45,644 nucleotides of DNA. Source: Oscillospiraceae bacterium. Its GTDB lineage: Bacteria > Bacillota > Clostridia > Oscillospirales > Oscillospiraceae. Made by a program: the position numbers and the translations under genes. The stretch is from the NCBI GenBank assembly GCA_020025535.1, contig JAHHRY010000011.1, forward strand, positions 1 through 45,644, read 5' to 3'. Under the pieces are notes generated by a model. The model ran no database searches and was not told the DNA's origin. It saw only the letters and a program-made list of their open reading frames with translations. Positions 16,391 to 24,270 of the stretch are shown here, one piece after another. Numbering within the stretch: position 1 is the first letter of the stretch; every line of letters starts with the position of its first letter.

Positions 16391-16978
16391 ATGGAAGAGA
16401 AAAAACCGTTGTCCCAATTTGGTATAGGGCCGTTTTATGCGGCATCGATCTTTGCCCTGACTCTTGCAGCCCTTCTTCTGAACGGGTTCCATGTGCTTCC
16501 GGACTTTCGGTTCCGGCCTGTCGAACCTCTTTTGAAGCTGGTGGGAACTGCCTGTATTCTGGCGGCGGGGCTTCTGTGGTGCAATGCAGTCATTATCTCT
16601 AAGATTACGCAGCACATCCGGAAAAACGAACTGGTTACCTCCGGCGCTTATGCCTGGGTAAGAAACCCCATTTATTCCGCTATCATGCTGCTGATGTGGG
16701 GACTGCTGCTTTGGAGCGGTAATCTGCTTCTGCTGATTTTGTGCCCGGTATATCCTCTGCTGATGACCGTTATGTTAAAACCAACGGAGGAAAAATGGCT
16801 CACCGAACTGTACGGGGAAGCCTATCTGGATTACTGTAAAAAAGTCAACCGTTGTCTCCCGTGGCCGCCGAAAAAAAAAGCAGGAAATAGTCTATCGCAA
16901 AACTTTTGCCGGGAAAACGGCTGTCCTGCATTTTGTGCACTTCCCCCGGCCATGAGATTTTTCCGCTCCCGAACTTAA
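16391..16978 (+). CDS. Isoprenylcysteine carboxyl methyltransferase-like membrane protein
   Basis: 195 residues with four to five hydrophobic segments. The conserved C-terminal catalytic region of the ICMT/PEMT group is visible: ELVTSGAYAWVRNPIYSA, then the glutamate in TEEKWLTELYGEAY and YCKKVNRCLPW. These enzymes are SAM-dependent methyltransferases of the membrane; in bacteria the substrate is usually unknown. After the normal family end (PWPPKKK) the frame runs 33 residues further, past a run of nine A at 16871-16879; a one-base slip there would stop at TAG 16888-16890. It has its own promoter with a dyad site that is repeated in front of the broken LCM methyltransferase at 17.1-17.5 kb. 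Confidence 0.78.
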   Translation: MEEKKPLSQFGIGPFYAASIFALTLAALLLNGFHVLPDFRFRPVEPLLKLVGTACILAAGLLWCNAVIISKITQHIRKNELVTSGAYAWVRNPIYSAIMLLMWGLLLWSGNLLLLILCPVYPLLMTVMLKPTEEKWLTELYGEAYLDYCKKVNRCLPWPPKKKAGNSLSQNFCRENGCPAFCALPPAMRFFRSRT

Positions 16979-17022
16979 AAAAGCCGACACGCAGCTCTCG
17001 GATTTGAGAGCTGCGTGTCGGC
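16977..17022 (-). terminator. Terminator facing the minus strand
   Basis: 17-bp perfect stem, GCCGACACGCAGCTCTC (16983-16999) with its complement at 17006-17022, loop GGATTT. On the minus strand it is followed by TTTTTT, so it ends transcription coming from the LCM pseudogene; on the plus side there is no T run. Confidence 0.8.
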
Positions 17023-17114
17023 ATTCTGTATTTATAGCAAGCGGGCTTTTCGTTCTGCACAAATTCTGTCCGCTCAGCGTGTGTGTGGGAAACCTGTGCA
17101 CACACACTGTTTTC

Positions 17115-17507
17115 TCAGCCATTCATCCGAATATGGATCATCTTGACCATTTTAAAGCAGTCAGAGGCCTTCATGGTAAAAGAGGTTCCGAATTTGAGAC
17201 CGCGTTTTTCCGTTGTCATTTCGGTAGAAGGTCGTTTCCAGACCGCAGCCCAGTTCTGCAATAATGCCGTTCGGATTTCGCTTCAGAAAATCCCTTATGT
17301 ATCTGTCCATATTGGCCGAACGCACCGCACCGGCCATCAGCGTATACTGGGTCTGAGTGTTCTGTCCTTTTATATTCTGAGGAAGTTTGCCTTTCAGCTC
17401 CATCGCTTTCCTGTCATTCAGAATGTGCGGAAAATGTTTGCTGGCATAAATTCTGCCCAGCATGGGCGCACGAAAAGCGTATCTTCTACAGTACTGAAAT
17501 TGGTCAT
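17115..17507 (-). pseudogene. Broken class I SAM methyltransferase (leucine carboxyl methyltransferase family)
   Basis: Three pieces in different frames reconstruct one family member. (1) From ATG 17507 the frame reads MTNFSTVEDTLFV, preceded by AGGGGA. (2) After about two surplus bases near 17465-17472 it continues in another frame as PMLGRIYASKHFP, AGAVRSANMDRYIRDFL and the SAM-binding AELGCGLETTFYRNDNG. (3) The reading then jumps, in a third frame, to KFGTSFTMKASDCFKMV and HIRMNG before TGA 17115-17117, which matches the family's C-terminus. The central part, about 130-150 residues of the methyltransferase core, is deleted. Promoter, ribosome-binding site and terminator are still present, so decay looks recent. 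Confidence 0.75.
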
Positions 17508-17631
17508 CTTGTTTTCCCCTTTCAATTGGCACAAATTTGAAATTGCCGCACATACCGCCCACCCGAAGGGCACTGGAAAGGCCGGCATCTTCCCTCTTTG
17601 GGGAAAAGGTGCGGAATCGGTTTGTTTTTGC

Positions 17632-17649
17632 AGTTAGCATCCGCTAACC
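17632..17649 (-). promoter_or_regulatory. Candidate operator, GTTAG-N6-CTAAC (site 2)
   Basis: AGTTAGCATCCGCTAACC on the plus strand. It starts three bases after the -10 of the pseudogene promoter and covers the expected transcript start. Same arms and spacer as site 1 at 16354. Confidence 0.55.
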
Positions 17650-17651
17650 AA

Positions 17652-17680
17652 ACAATAGCATATGCCGGTTCCCTTTGCAA
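17652..17680 (-). promoter_or_regulatory. Promoter of the broken LCM methyltransferase
   Basis: On the minus strand TTGCAA (17680-17675), 17 bases, TATTGT (17657-17652). The leader to the ATG at 17507 is about 135 nt. Confidence 0.6.
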
Positions 17681-17781
17681 TCACCAATTCGTCTGTTTTA
17701 AAAAAACATTTCCGCTGCCATGACCGGTGTTGCCGAACGCGCAGGTGTATCCGCAAAGAAAAAATATTTTTGTTTTGCCTC

Positions 17782-17810
17782 TTTACAAATATCGATTTTT
17801 CTGTTATAAT
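17782..17810 (+). promoter_or_regulatory. Promoter for tRNA-Asp
   Basis: TTTACA 17782-17787, 17-base spacer, consensus TATAAT 17805-17810. Confidence 0.85.
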
Positions 17811-17833
17811 GCACCCCATTGTGAGTCACATAC

Positions 17834-17910
17834 GGCCCGGTGGTGCAGTCGGTTAGCACGCCAGCCTGTCACGCTGGAGGTCGACGGTTCGAGTCCGTTC
17901 CGGGTCGCCA
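17834..17910 (+). tRNA. tRNA-Asp (anticodon GTC)
   Basis: 77-nt cloverleaf: acceptor GGCCCGG with CCGGGTC (one G-T pair), anticodon stem CCAGC/GCTGG with loop CTGTCAC (anticodon 17868-17870), T arm GACGG TTCGAGT CCGTT, encoded CCA. It is a single tRNA gene with its own promoter. Confidence 0.97.
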
Positions 17911-17969
17911 AACAGCCTTTTCCCAAAGGCATTGTCTGTGATACAGTAAAAAGTGAACACTTTGTTTTA

Positions 17970-18003
17970 AGAAGACGGCGTAACTTTCGTTACGCCGTCT
18001 TCT
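17970..18003 (+). terminator. Perfect 15-bp hairpin after tRNA-Asp without a T run
   Basis: AGAAGACGGCGTAAC (17970-17984) with its exact complement (17989-18003), loop TTTC. It lies where the tRNA-Asp terminator should be, but the following bases are GTCGCC, so it is at best an atypical terminator or processing stop. Confidence 0.5.
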
Positions 18004-18139
18004 GTCGCCGAAAACAGCCGCTGTTTACCAAATCCGCCTATGGAGAACTGCACTGTGCTTTTTGCTGCATACTACCGCAGTACACCGGCTTTATACATGG
18101 GCAATTGGGGCAAAAGCTGCCGAAAAGCTCCCGTTCCCA

Positions 18140-18168
18140 TAGACAGGCCGCAATTTTTGTGATAAAAT
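18140..18168 (+). promoter_or_regulatory. Promoter for the MATE transporter
   Basis: TAGACA 18140-18145, 17-base spacer, TAAAAT 18163-18168 with a TG extension (TGATAAAAT). The start codon is about 44 bases downstream. Confidence 0.6.
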
Positions 18169-18211
18169 CTGTAGGCCTCAACAAAGAATAAACGGAAGGA
18201 GAAATGATAAA

Positions 18212-19582
18212 ATGCAACGCAAACTTGCAGTACAGCAAATCACCGAAGGCGTAATATGGAAACAATTGCTGATTTTTTTCTTCCCCATTCTGCTGGGTAC
18301 TTTCTTTCAGCAAATGTACAACACGGTCGATACGATTATCGTCGGCCGCTTTGTAGGCACGCAGGCTTTGGCTGCCGTAGGCTCCACCTCGGCCATGATC
18401 AATATGATCAACGGCTTTTTCATCGGCCTCAGCAGTGGTGCTGCCGTGGTTTTGTCCCAGTCCTTCGGGGCCAATGACCGCAAAGGCGTGAACGACGCCC
18501 TCCATACCGGCGTTGCTCTTTCTTTGATTCTGGGAATCCTCGTTATGGTGATCGGTCTGACCGCCAGCCCGATGCTTCTGCGGCTGATCAAAACCCCGGA
18601 CAACTGCATGGAAGGTGCCGCCATATATGCCAGAATCTATTTTTCCGGTGCCGTCGCTTCCATGATCTACAATATGGGTGCCGGCATTCTGCGTGCCATG
18701 GGTGACTCAAAAAGGCCCATGATTTTCCTGATTATTACCTGTATTGTCAACATTTTTGCAGATCTTCTCTGTGTCGTCGTGCTGAAAATGGGTGTGGCAG
18801 GTGCCGCTGCTGCCACGGTAGCCTCCCAGATAATCAGTGCCGTTCTGGTACTTGCAGTGCTGCTCAGGCTGCCTGAGGATATACGGTTTCACTTCCGCGA
18901 AATCCGCATGAAATTCGGACTGCTGAAAAAAATCCTGCTGATTGGCATTCCGGCCGGTCTGCAGTTTATCACCTTCGACCTGTCCAATCTGCTGATTCAG
19001 TCCGGCATCAACTCCTTTGGCGATGTGACAATCGCAGCCTGGACCTCTTACTCTAAAACCGACGCCATCTCCTGGATGATTTCCGGTGCGTTCGGTGTAT
19101 CCATCACCACCTTTGTGGCACAGAATTTCGGTGCACAGAAATATTCCCGTATCCGGCAGAGCGTCTGGGTCTGTATGGCCATGAGCGTATCTCTGATGGT
19201 TGTAACCAGCTCCCTGCTGCTCTGGCTGCGCTCGCCCATTCTCAGCATCTACACGACCGATCCGGAGGTCATCTCCGTGGGTGCTCAGGTCATGATGTGG
19301 ATTGTCCCCTTCAACATTCTGTTCATGCCCGTGGAAGTATTTGCAGGTACCATGCGCGGCACCGGTTATTCGGTTATGCCCACCGTCATCACCTGCGTTT
19401 GTGTATGCCTTTTCCGTGTGGTGTGGGTAACGGTGCTGGTCAGTCGCTGGCACACCCTGCAAATGCTGGCTCTTGCATATCCTTTAAGCTGGGTGCTGGC
19501 CGCAACCGTTTTCTTTATTGCATATTTCCGCGGCACCTGGCTGCGGAAGCGAATTGCAGTCTGCGGCATGGATCCCGAATAG
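18212..19582 (+). CDS. MATE family efflux transporter
   Basis: 456-residue integral membrane protein with about 12 membrane segments in two homologous halves. The N-terminal region FFPILLGTFFQQMYNTVDTIIVGRFVG is typical of the DinF/NorM-like MATE group in Firmicutes; the second half repeats the pattern around ISWMISGAFGVSITTFVAQNFG. These antiporters export drugs or metabolites using sodium or proton gradients; substrate not predictable. GGAAGGAG lies about 12 bases before ATG. It stands alone with its own promoter and a strong terminator. Confidence 0.93.
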   Translation: MQRKLAVQQITEGVIWKQLLIFFFPILLGTFFQQMYNTVDTIIVGRFVGTQALAAVGSTSAMINMINGFFIGLSSGAAVVLSQSFGANDRKGVNDALHTGVALSLILGILVMVIGLTASPMLLRLIKTPDNCMEGAAIYARIYFSGAVASMIYNMGAGILRAMGDSKRPMIFLIITCIVNIFADLLCVVVLKMGVAGAAAATVASQIISAVLVLAVLLRLPEDIRFHFREIRMKFGLLKKILLIGIPAGLQFITFDLSNLLIQSGINSFGDVTIAAWTSYSKTDAISWMISGAFGVSITTFVAQNFGAQKYSRIRQSVWVCMAMSVSLMVVTSSLLLWLRSPILSIYTTDPEVISVGAQVMMWIVPFNILFMPVEVFAGTMRGTGYSVMPTVITCVCVCLFRVVWVTVLVSRWHTLQMLALAYPLSWVLAATVFFIAYFRGTWLRKRIAVCGMDPE

Positions 19583-19591
19583 AGCAAACAG

Positions 19592-19640
19592 CAATCCGGC
19601 ACAGAATCAAAAGATTCTGTGCCGGATTGTTCTGTTCTTT
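19592..19640 (+). terminator. Terminator after the MATE gene
   Basis: CAATCCGGCACAGAATC (19592-19608) with its exact complement (19613-19629), loop AAAA, followed by TTCTGTTCTTT. Confidence 0.8.
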
Positions 19641-19775
19641 GTAGCCAGTCTCCTTTTCCATACGCTTCTGCCCCGGCACTGGTGCGAACGCTTCCCGCCG
19701 TCTGCAAAGCGTGACGGCTTTACAAAAGCTTCCCGTTTCCCATGGACATCCGGTATTCTCCAAAACAGAACAAGC

Positions 19776-19821
19776 ATTAAAAACCGCCGTATCCGTGCTT
19801 TTCAGCGCAAATACGGCGGTT
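19776..19821 (-). terminator. Terminator of the degV-plsC-GT8 operon
   Basis: AACCGCCGTAT (19782-19792) with ATACGGCGGTT (19811-19821). On the minus strand the stem is followed by TTTTAAT, about 10 bases after the last stop codon of the operon. Confidence 0.8.
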
Positions 19822-19829
19822 GTTTTCTT

Positions 19830-21626
19830 TTAACCTTCTACCGGATTGGGGGTGACTGCACCCTTGACTTCCGTGGTATAGCTCAGAGGAATCTGGTATT
19901 CCTTCTCGTAGATGTCCTTCCAGACTTCCGCATTCTGTTCCATCATATCCGTCACCCGCTGGAGGTAGGGCTTTTCGTGATCCGGATAAATCGGCTTTCC
20001 GATATGGATCGTATATTCCTGAACAAAGAATCCATCCTCGCCCATAATATCCGAATCCTTCATGGTAATGAAGCAGGGAAGCACCGGCACATCGCTCTTG
20101 GCTGCAAACACATAAGCGCCCTTCTTCAGAGGCTTCGGCTTACGGTAATTCCACCACATACTCTGTTCCGGGTACACCAGAATGAAGTGACCCTCGCTCA
20201 GCAGTGTTTGCACTGCCAGCATAAACTTTTTCATGGTGGAGATATTGGAAGACAGGGGCAGTGTATTACAGTGGCGCATCAAGAAGCCGTAAAATCCGGG
20301 GAACGAAGTATAGTTACCCTCCCGGATCACACGGTAAAAAAGTCTGTCGGGCTGGTTTGCCGCTTCATAGGCCAGCTGAATGGCGAAGCTGTCAAAGGCA
20401 TTGAAATGGTTGCAGGTGATGACCGCACCACTCTGCAGGTTCCGGAAATTCTCCAAGCCCTTGATTTCCTTGATGATCATCTTCTTGTCATCCAGAAGAT
20501 TGCGTACAAACTTTCTGGCAACCATAAAAGCGACCTTTGTTTTGAGCTTCTGGCTCATGGTCTTCTGGATGTAATCGATCTCATCCGGAGCCAGCATTCT
20601 GGAAGGAGGATCGTCCTCCACGTCCTCGTCAAACCGGCCTTCTCTTTCGTATTCCTCGATTTTTTTGAGGATGGCCACCCGGTCTTTGGCGCGTTTGGCA
20701 CCGTTGACGCGGTTCAGGTAATTATCTTCCCGGTTTGTTTCGCTGATGGCCAGACGGGCCAGGTTTTCACCGGACACCGCATCTCTCTGCCGTTCCTCGT
20801 CTGAATAGGATTTGAGAATCTGCAGGATTTCCTCATAAACCACGGTTTCTCTGGCATATTTCCAGAAGATGTCTCCGAATCTGCAATCCTCGTAGTGCCA
20901 GGGCTTGCTGGTCATGATGTAGTGCAGGATCTTGGCCTCCTCCACAGGATAGGGAATCTCTCCGAAAATCTCTGTGTTCCAGCGCTGATCCAGCCAGTAA
21001 ACATGGTCCTTGCAGATAAGGTTCAAATAGTCCTCGTCCTGCGTTACGACGAAATTGTAGGTATGGAGATGACCGATAAACTTGTCCAGCACAAAGTGGG
21101 TACGGAACTGGTCGCAGTTAATCAGCAGAATACCTGCATTGAAGAAATTGTACCGGGAAATGCCAATGACCTTTTCCACATAGGTACCAAACACATCCTC
21201 CTGGATCATCACCGTTTCATGGCAGGCGCCCACATAGGCATCCCGGATGTCCGTAAAGTACAGCTGACTGATGTCTCCCTGGACAATGGTATCGCTGTCG
21301 ATATAGATGGCCTTATCATATTCGGGGAACATTTCTGCGATAAAGAGCCGGTAATATGTAGTCTTGGAGTAATAGTCCCGGATCGGAAGCTTGTCGGAAA
21401 TGGATTTGAGGTAGTCGGTAACATCCTCAAATGTAATATCAAAGTTGTCATTCTTCAGAGCAAATACTTTCTTCTGCATTTCTTCCGTAATATCCGTATG
21501 CAGAACATACACATGGTATTTATACTCTTTGGATGCATTTGCAATCATCGACTGCAAAGATACAATGGTAAATTTTACAAAGTTGTTATCGCAAGCAAAA
21601 AAAATCGGAATGTTCTGATTATGCAT
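19830..21626 (-). CDS. GT8 glycosyltransferase fused to a PlsC-type acyltransferase
   Basis: 598-residue two-domain protein without membrane segments. Residues 1 to about 265 are a family 8 glycosyltransferase: IPIFFACDNNF at the start, the metal/nucleotide-sugar DxD in AIYIDSDTIVQGD (Asp110, Asp112), NAGILLIN and LHYIMTSKPWHY. A charged linker (about 265-350, EEYEREGRFDEDVEDDP) leads to a PlsC/LPLAT domain with the acyltransferase box CNHFNAFDSFA (His407, Asp412, HX4D spacing) and YPEQSMW (residues 485-491). The fusion of sugar and acyl transfer in one chain is unusual. Last gene of a four-gene operon, overlapping the preceding GT8 gene by eight bases. A glycolipid or acylated-glycan product is inferred. 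Confidence 0.9.
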   Translation of the reverse strand: MHNQNIPIFFACDNNFVKFTIVSLQSMIANASKEYKYHVYVLHTDITEEMQKKVFALKNDNFDITFEDVTDYLKSISDKLPIRDYYSKTTYYRLFIAEMFPEYDKAIYIDSDTIVQGDISQLYFTDIRDAYVGACHETVMIQEDVFGTYVEKVIGISRYNFFNAGILLINCDQFRTHFVLDKFIGHLHTYNFVVTQDEDYLNLICKDHVYWLDQRWNTEIFGEIPYPVEEAKILHYIMTSKPWHYEDCRFGDIFWKYARETVVYEEILQILKSYSDEERQRDAVSGENLARLAISETNREDNYLNRVNGAKRAKDRVAILKKIEEYEREGRFDEDVEDDPPSRMLAPDEIDYIQKTMSQKLKTKVAFMVARKFVRNLLDDKKMIIKEIKGLENFRNLQSGAVITCNHFNAFDSFAIQLAYEAANQPDRLFYRVIREGNYTSFPGFYGFLMRHCNTLPLSSNISTMKKFMLAVQTLLSEGHFILVYPEQSMWWNYRKPKPLKKGAYVFAAKSDVPVLPCFITMKDSDIMGEDGFFVQEYTIHIGKPIYPDHEKPYLQRVTDMMEQNAEVWKDIYEKEYQIPLSYTTEVKGAVTPNPVEG

Positions 21627-22461
21627 TTTCCGACACCTCTCTGTTGTATTTTTCTCTTAAGTAAATGTATTCATAAAGAATATCATCAAACTGATAATAT
21701 CGGAAAATCTTATGAACACTGCTTACCTGCCACTGCTTGATGTTGGCAGTGTGGGGATACGGCAGCCAGAACAGCCGCTTGGAAAAATGCCGCACCACTG
21801 TGGATTCATGCAGGAATTTCTGATCGTTGAATTTCTGCGGGAGCATTTTCTTCCTGGTTGTGGACCGGATCAAAGCACTCTGGTCGGCGAACACCAGCTT
21901 TTTATGTTTGAGAAGATCTCTTGCCTTTTCCAGAATATGGGTATCTTTCATCTGCTTCAGGTTAAAGAGCAGTACGCCGGCATTGACGTAATTGGGACTG
22001 ATTAAATACTTTCCGTAGTGGTCTCTGGCCGCTGCGTACTCCACATTCTCCACATCCGTATCATACAGCAGATGCACATCCCGGTTGAAAAGGATATCCA
22101 CATCCAGATAGAGGATTTTATCCGGAAGCTCCGGTACGCAGTCCGCAAACAAGCGAATCAGGGTATAGGGAGAGCAATAGGCATCCTCGTTGGGGCAATT
22201 GCTGAATTCCCGGCGATAGAACTCCGTAACATCAATTTTAATCGCCCGGTTTTCGGGGTTGTATTCCCGAATAACCTTTTCAAAGAATGCCATCTGCCGC
22301 TCATTCACCGGCACATAAGATTCTTTGATATGGGAAACGTCCATGGTAAACACGTAAAATGTAAAGGGTTCCCGGGAGCTTGTACGCTTCAAGATGGACA
22401 GCGCACAGGTCAGCATACCGTCAAATACACGGTCATTGCCGCAAAATAAAATATTAACCAT
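21619..22461 (-). CDS. Family 8 glycosyltransferase
   Basis: 280-residue cytoplasmic GT8 enzyme that transfers sugar from a nucleotide donor with retention. Visible: VNILFCGNDRVFDGML at the start, the DxD metal site in ILYLDVDIL (Asp120, Asp122), NYVNAGVLLFNL and the C-terminal VVRHFSKRLFWLPY. The start at 22461 is preferred over an in-frame ATG three codons upstream because AAGGA is eight bases before it. The start lies inside the end of plsC (8-base overlap), and its own end overlaps the GT8::PlsC fusion, so all three are probably translationally coupled. Acceptor unknown. Confidence 0.88.
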   Translation of the reverse strand: MVNILFCGNDRVFDGMLTCALSILKRTSSREPFTFYVFTMDVSHIKESYVPVNERQMAFFEKVIREYNPENRAIKIDVTEFYRREFSNCPNEDAYCSPYTLIRLFADCVPELPDKILYLDVDILFNRDVHLLYDTDVENVEYAAARDHYGKYLISPNYVNAGVLLFNLKQMKDTHILEKARDLLKHKKLVFADQSALIRSTTRKKMLPQKFNDQKFLHESTVVRHFSKRLFWLPYPHTANIKQWQVSSVHKIFRYYQFDDILYEYIYLREKYNREVSENA

Positions 22462-23239
22462 GTTCTGCATCCTTTTTTCGATACTCTATTTTTATATAAT
22501 TGGAGTTTTCCGCGCGCCGGCACATACACTGATATACCTGATCGCGCAGTTCCTGCTTCTGCATTCTCGCAGGAAGGCTCTTATCCGGATAGAACGGCCC
22601 GTCGATATAGGTGACCATTCTGGGTCTTTTAAACCACTTCTGCTTCTGATAGGTGTTGGTAAAGCAGAAGGCCGGCACACCGTGCTTGATGGGATAGTGG
22701 AATGAAGTATCCACAAAGGGTCTGATTTTCGTATAATACGGCCAGATATGCGCCTCCGGGTAAATCACAACCGTATGGTTCTCCGAAATCCGTCTTTCGA
22801 CGGCTTTCATGAAGTTGCGGTACGCGTGCATATCATCGGGCAAAGGGAGTGCTCCCAGCGAAGGGGTAATCTTGCCGAGAACCGGCATGGAAACATTGTT
22901 CGGATGGACAATGACATAGTTTGTCTGGGGAAAGTTCAGCATACTGGGGATGAACGCATCTCCCACGTCGTGAGTATGATTTCCGTAAAGGAAATAAGCG
23001 GAACCCCGAAAAGCCTTCAGCTTTTCTCTGCCGATGATTTTATGATGAAAAACAATTTTGGTATAAAGCCATGCAACGGGAGTTGCCACCATCCGGTACC
23101 AGAAAAAATGGGTAAACCTTTTAAACCGGGAATCGTAGCAGTAGCAGTAATTCCCGTCGATGGTTCTGGGAGTGATCTGTGCCACAGAAAATTCGTCATT
23201 CAGTTCATCTGTGTAATAAATCACCTTGCGCTTTTCCAC
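22454..23239 (-). CDS. PlsC-like acyltransferase (LPLAT family)
   Basis: 261-residue acyltransferase related to 1-acyl-glycerol-3-phosphate acyltransferase. A hydrophobic, membrane-associating stretch (FTHFFWYRMVATPVAWLY) precedes the first box YGNHTHDVGDAF. The His-to-Asp spacing there is HX5D rather than the classical HX4D, which may mark a subfamily. The second box is VIYPEAHIWPYYT, and a later conserved region is VPAFCFTNTY. The start is taken as GTG 23239, nine bases after AGGA; a TTG two codons upstream sits too close to that site. Second gene of the degV operon, 36 bases after degV. Confidence 0.85.
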   Translation of the reverse strand: MEKRKVIYYTDELNDEFSVAQITPRTIDGNYCYCYDSRFKRFTHFFWYRMVATPVAWLYTKIVFHHKIIGREKLKAFRGSAYFLYGNHTHDVGDAFIPSMLNFPQTNYVIVHPNNVSMPVLGKITPSLGALPLPDDMHAYRNFMKAVERRISENHTVVIYPEAHIWPYYTKIRPFVDTSFHYPIKHGVPAFCFTNTYQKQKWFKRPRMVTYIDGPFYPDKSLPARMQKQELRDQVYQCMCRRAENSNYIKIEYRKKDAEHG

Positions 23240-23275
23240 AAACAAATATCCTTTCTGTCGTGACTCCCGCGAGAC

Positions 23276-24154
23276 TTAGCGGCAGCGCACATCTTCGTCG
23301 CCCGCAAAATAGATTGCAAGGCCTCCCGGTCCCAGATAGGAGCCGGTAACCGGTTCGTGCTCTACGATTCTGATTTCCATGGGGGGACGGTTGCGCTTAA
23401 TCAGCTCGGCCAGACGCTCCGCATCCTCCCGGCAGTTGCAGTGGGAAATGCCCACCACCTGTGTTTCCGGAGAAACTACCAGCTCGTCGTAATGCTTGGC
23501 AAGCTGTTCGATCACCGCCTTGCGTCCTCTGATCTTGGCAAAGGATACGATCTTGCCGTGTTCGTTGCCCTTCAGCAGCGGCTTGATATGCAGGAGTACA
23601 CCCACCAGAGCCGCAGCATTGGAAAGGCGGCCGCCTCTGCGCAGGTACATCAGATCATCCACCGTGAAGAGCTGGTAGATGTTCATGCGCCGGCGAAGCA
23701 GCTCGTCTGCAGTATCGTCCAGGCTCATATCCCGTTCTCTGCACTCAACCGCTTTCAAAACCAGCAGGCCCTCACCCAGAGATGCGCCCATGCTGTCCAC
23801 CAGCCGGATCTTTCGGTCGGGGTATTCTTCCTGCAGCTGCTCCTGTGCGATGGTAGCAGACGCAAAAGAACCGCTGATTCCTGCGGACATACCTACAAAC
23901 AGAATATCTTTTCCGTCCCTGAGGATCGGCTCCATTTCATCCATGTATTTCTGGGGGTTAATCTGAGAAGTGGTGACCAGATTTCCCAGCTTCATGGTGT
24001 CGTAATATCCCTTATAATCAAAATCTTCTGTATCCAGACAAACGTGCGCCGCACCGTCGACGACATAAGAAAGAGGAATGACTTTAATATTCTTCTCTTT
24101 CGTCATGGGGGTAGGCAGGTTTGCGGATGTATCTGTCATAATCTCAAAACTCAT
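23276..24154 (-). CDS. DegV family fatty-acid-binding protein (FakB-like)
   Basis: 292-residue protein of the DegV/FakB family, which binds a single fatty acid and presents it for phosphorylation by FakA kinase. Visible: IMTDTSANLP at the N-terminus, VTTSQINPQKY, GMSAGISGSFASA, and the RRGGRLSNAAALVG region with the C-terminal GPGGLAIYFAGDE. Length is normal. AGGAGG lies about seven bases before ATG. It heads the operon with two acyltransferase domains and two glycosyltransferases, which suggests it supplies or senses acyl groups for that pathway. No fakA is in view. Confidence 0.92.
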   Translation of the reverse strand: MSFEIMTDTSANLPTPMTKEKNIKVIPLSYVVDGAAHVCLDTEDFDYKGYYDTMKLGNLVTTSQINPQKYMDEMEPILRDGKDILFVGMSAGISGSFASATIAQEQLQEEYPDRKIRLVDSMGASLGEGLLVLKAVECRERDMSLDDTADELLRRRMNIYQLFTVDDLMYLRRGGRLSNAAALVGVLLHIKPLLKGNEHGKIVSFAKIRGRKAVIEQLAKHYDELVVSPETQVVGISHCNCREDAERLAELIKRNRPPMEIRIVEHEPVTGSYLGPGGLAIYFAGDEDVRCR

Positions 24155-24206
24155 AATATCCTCCTAGCACCTGTTGGCATCTGAACCAAGTCTGTCATAC
24201 CTGATT

Positions 24207-24235
24207 ATTATAATCCGTCTCCGGGTTCATGGCAA
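24207..24235 (-). promoter_or_regulatory. Promoter of the degV-plsC-GT8 operon
   Basis: On the minus strand TTGCCA (24235-24230), 17-base spacer, consensus TATAAT (24212-24207), about 53 bases before the degV start codon. Confidence 0.8.
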
Positions 24236-24270
24236 TCTACTGTGCTTCTTACGGGGTATCGTGGCAGTAT

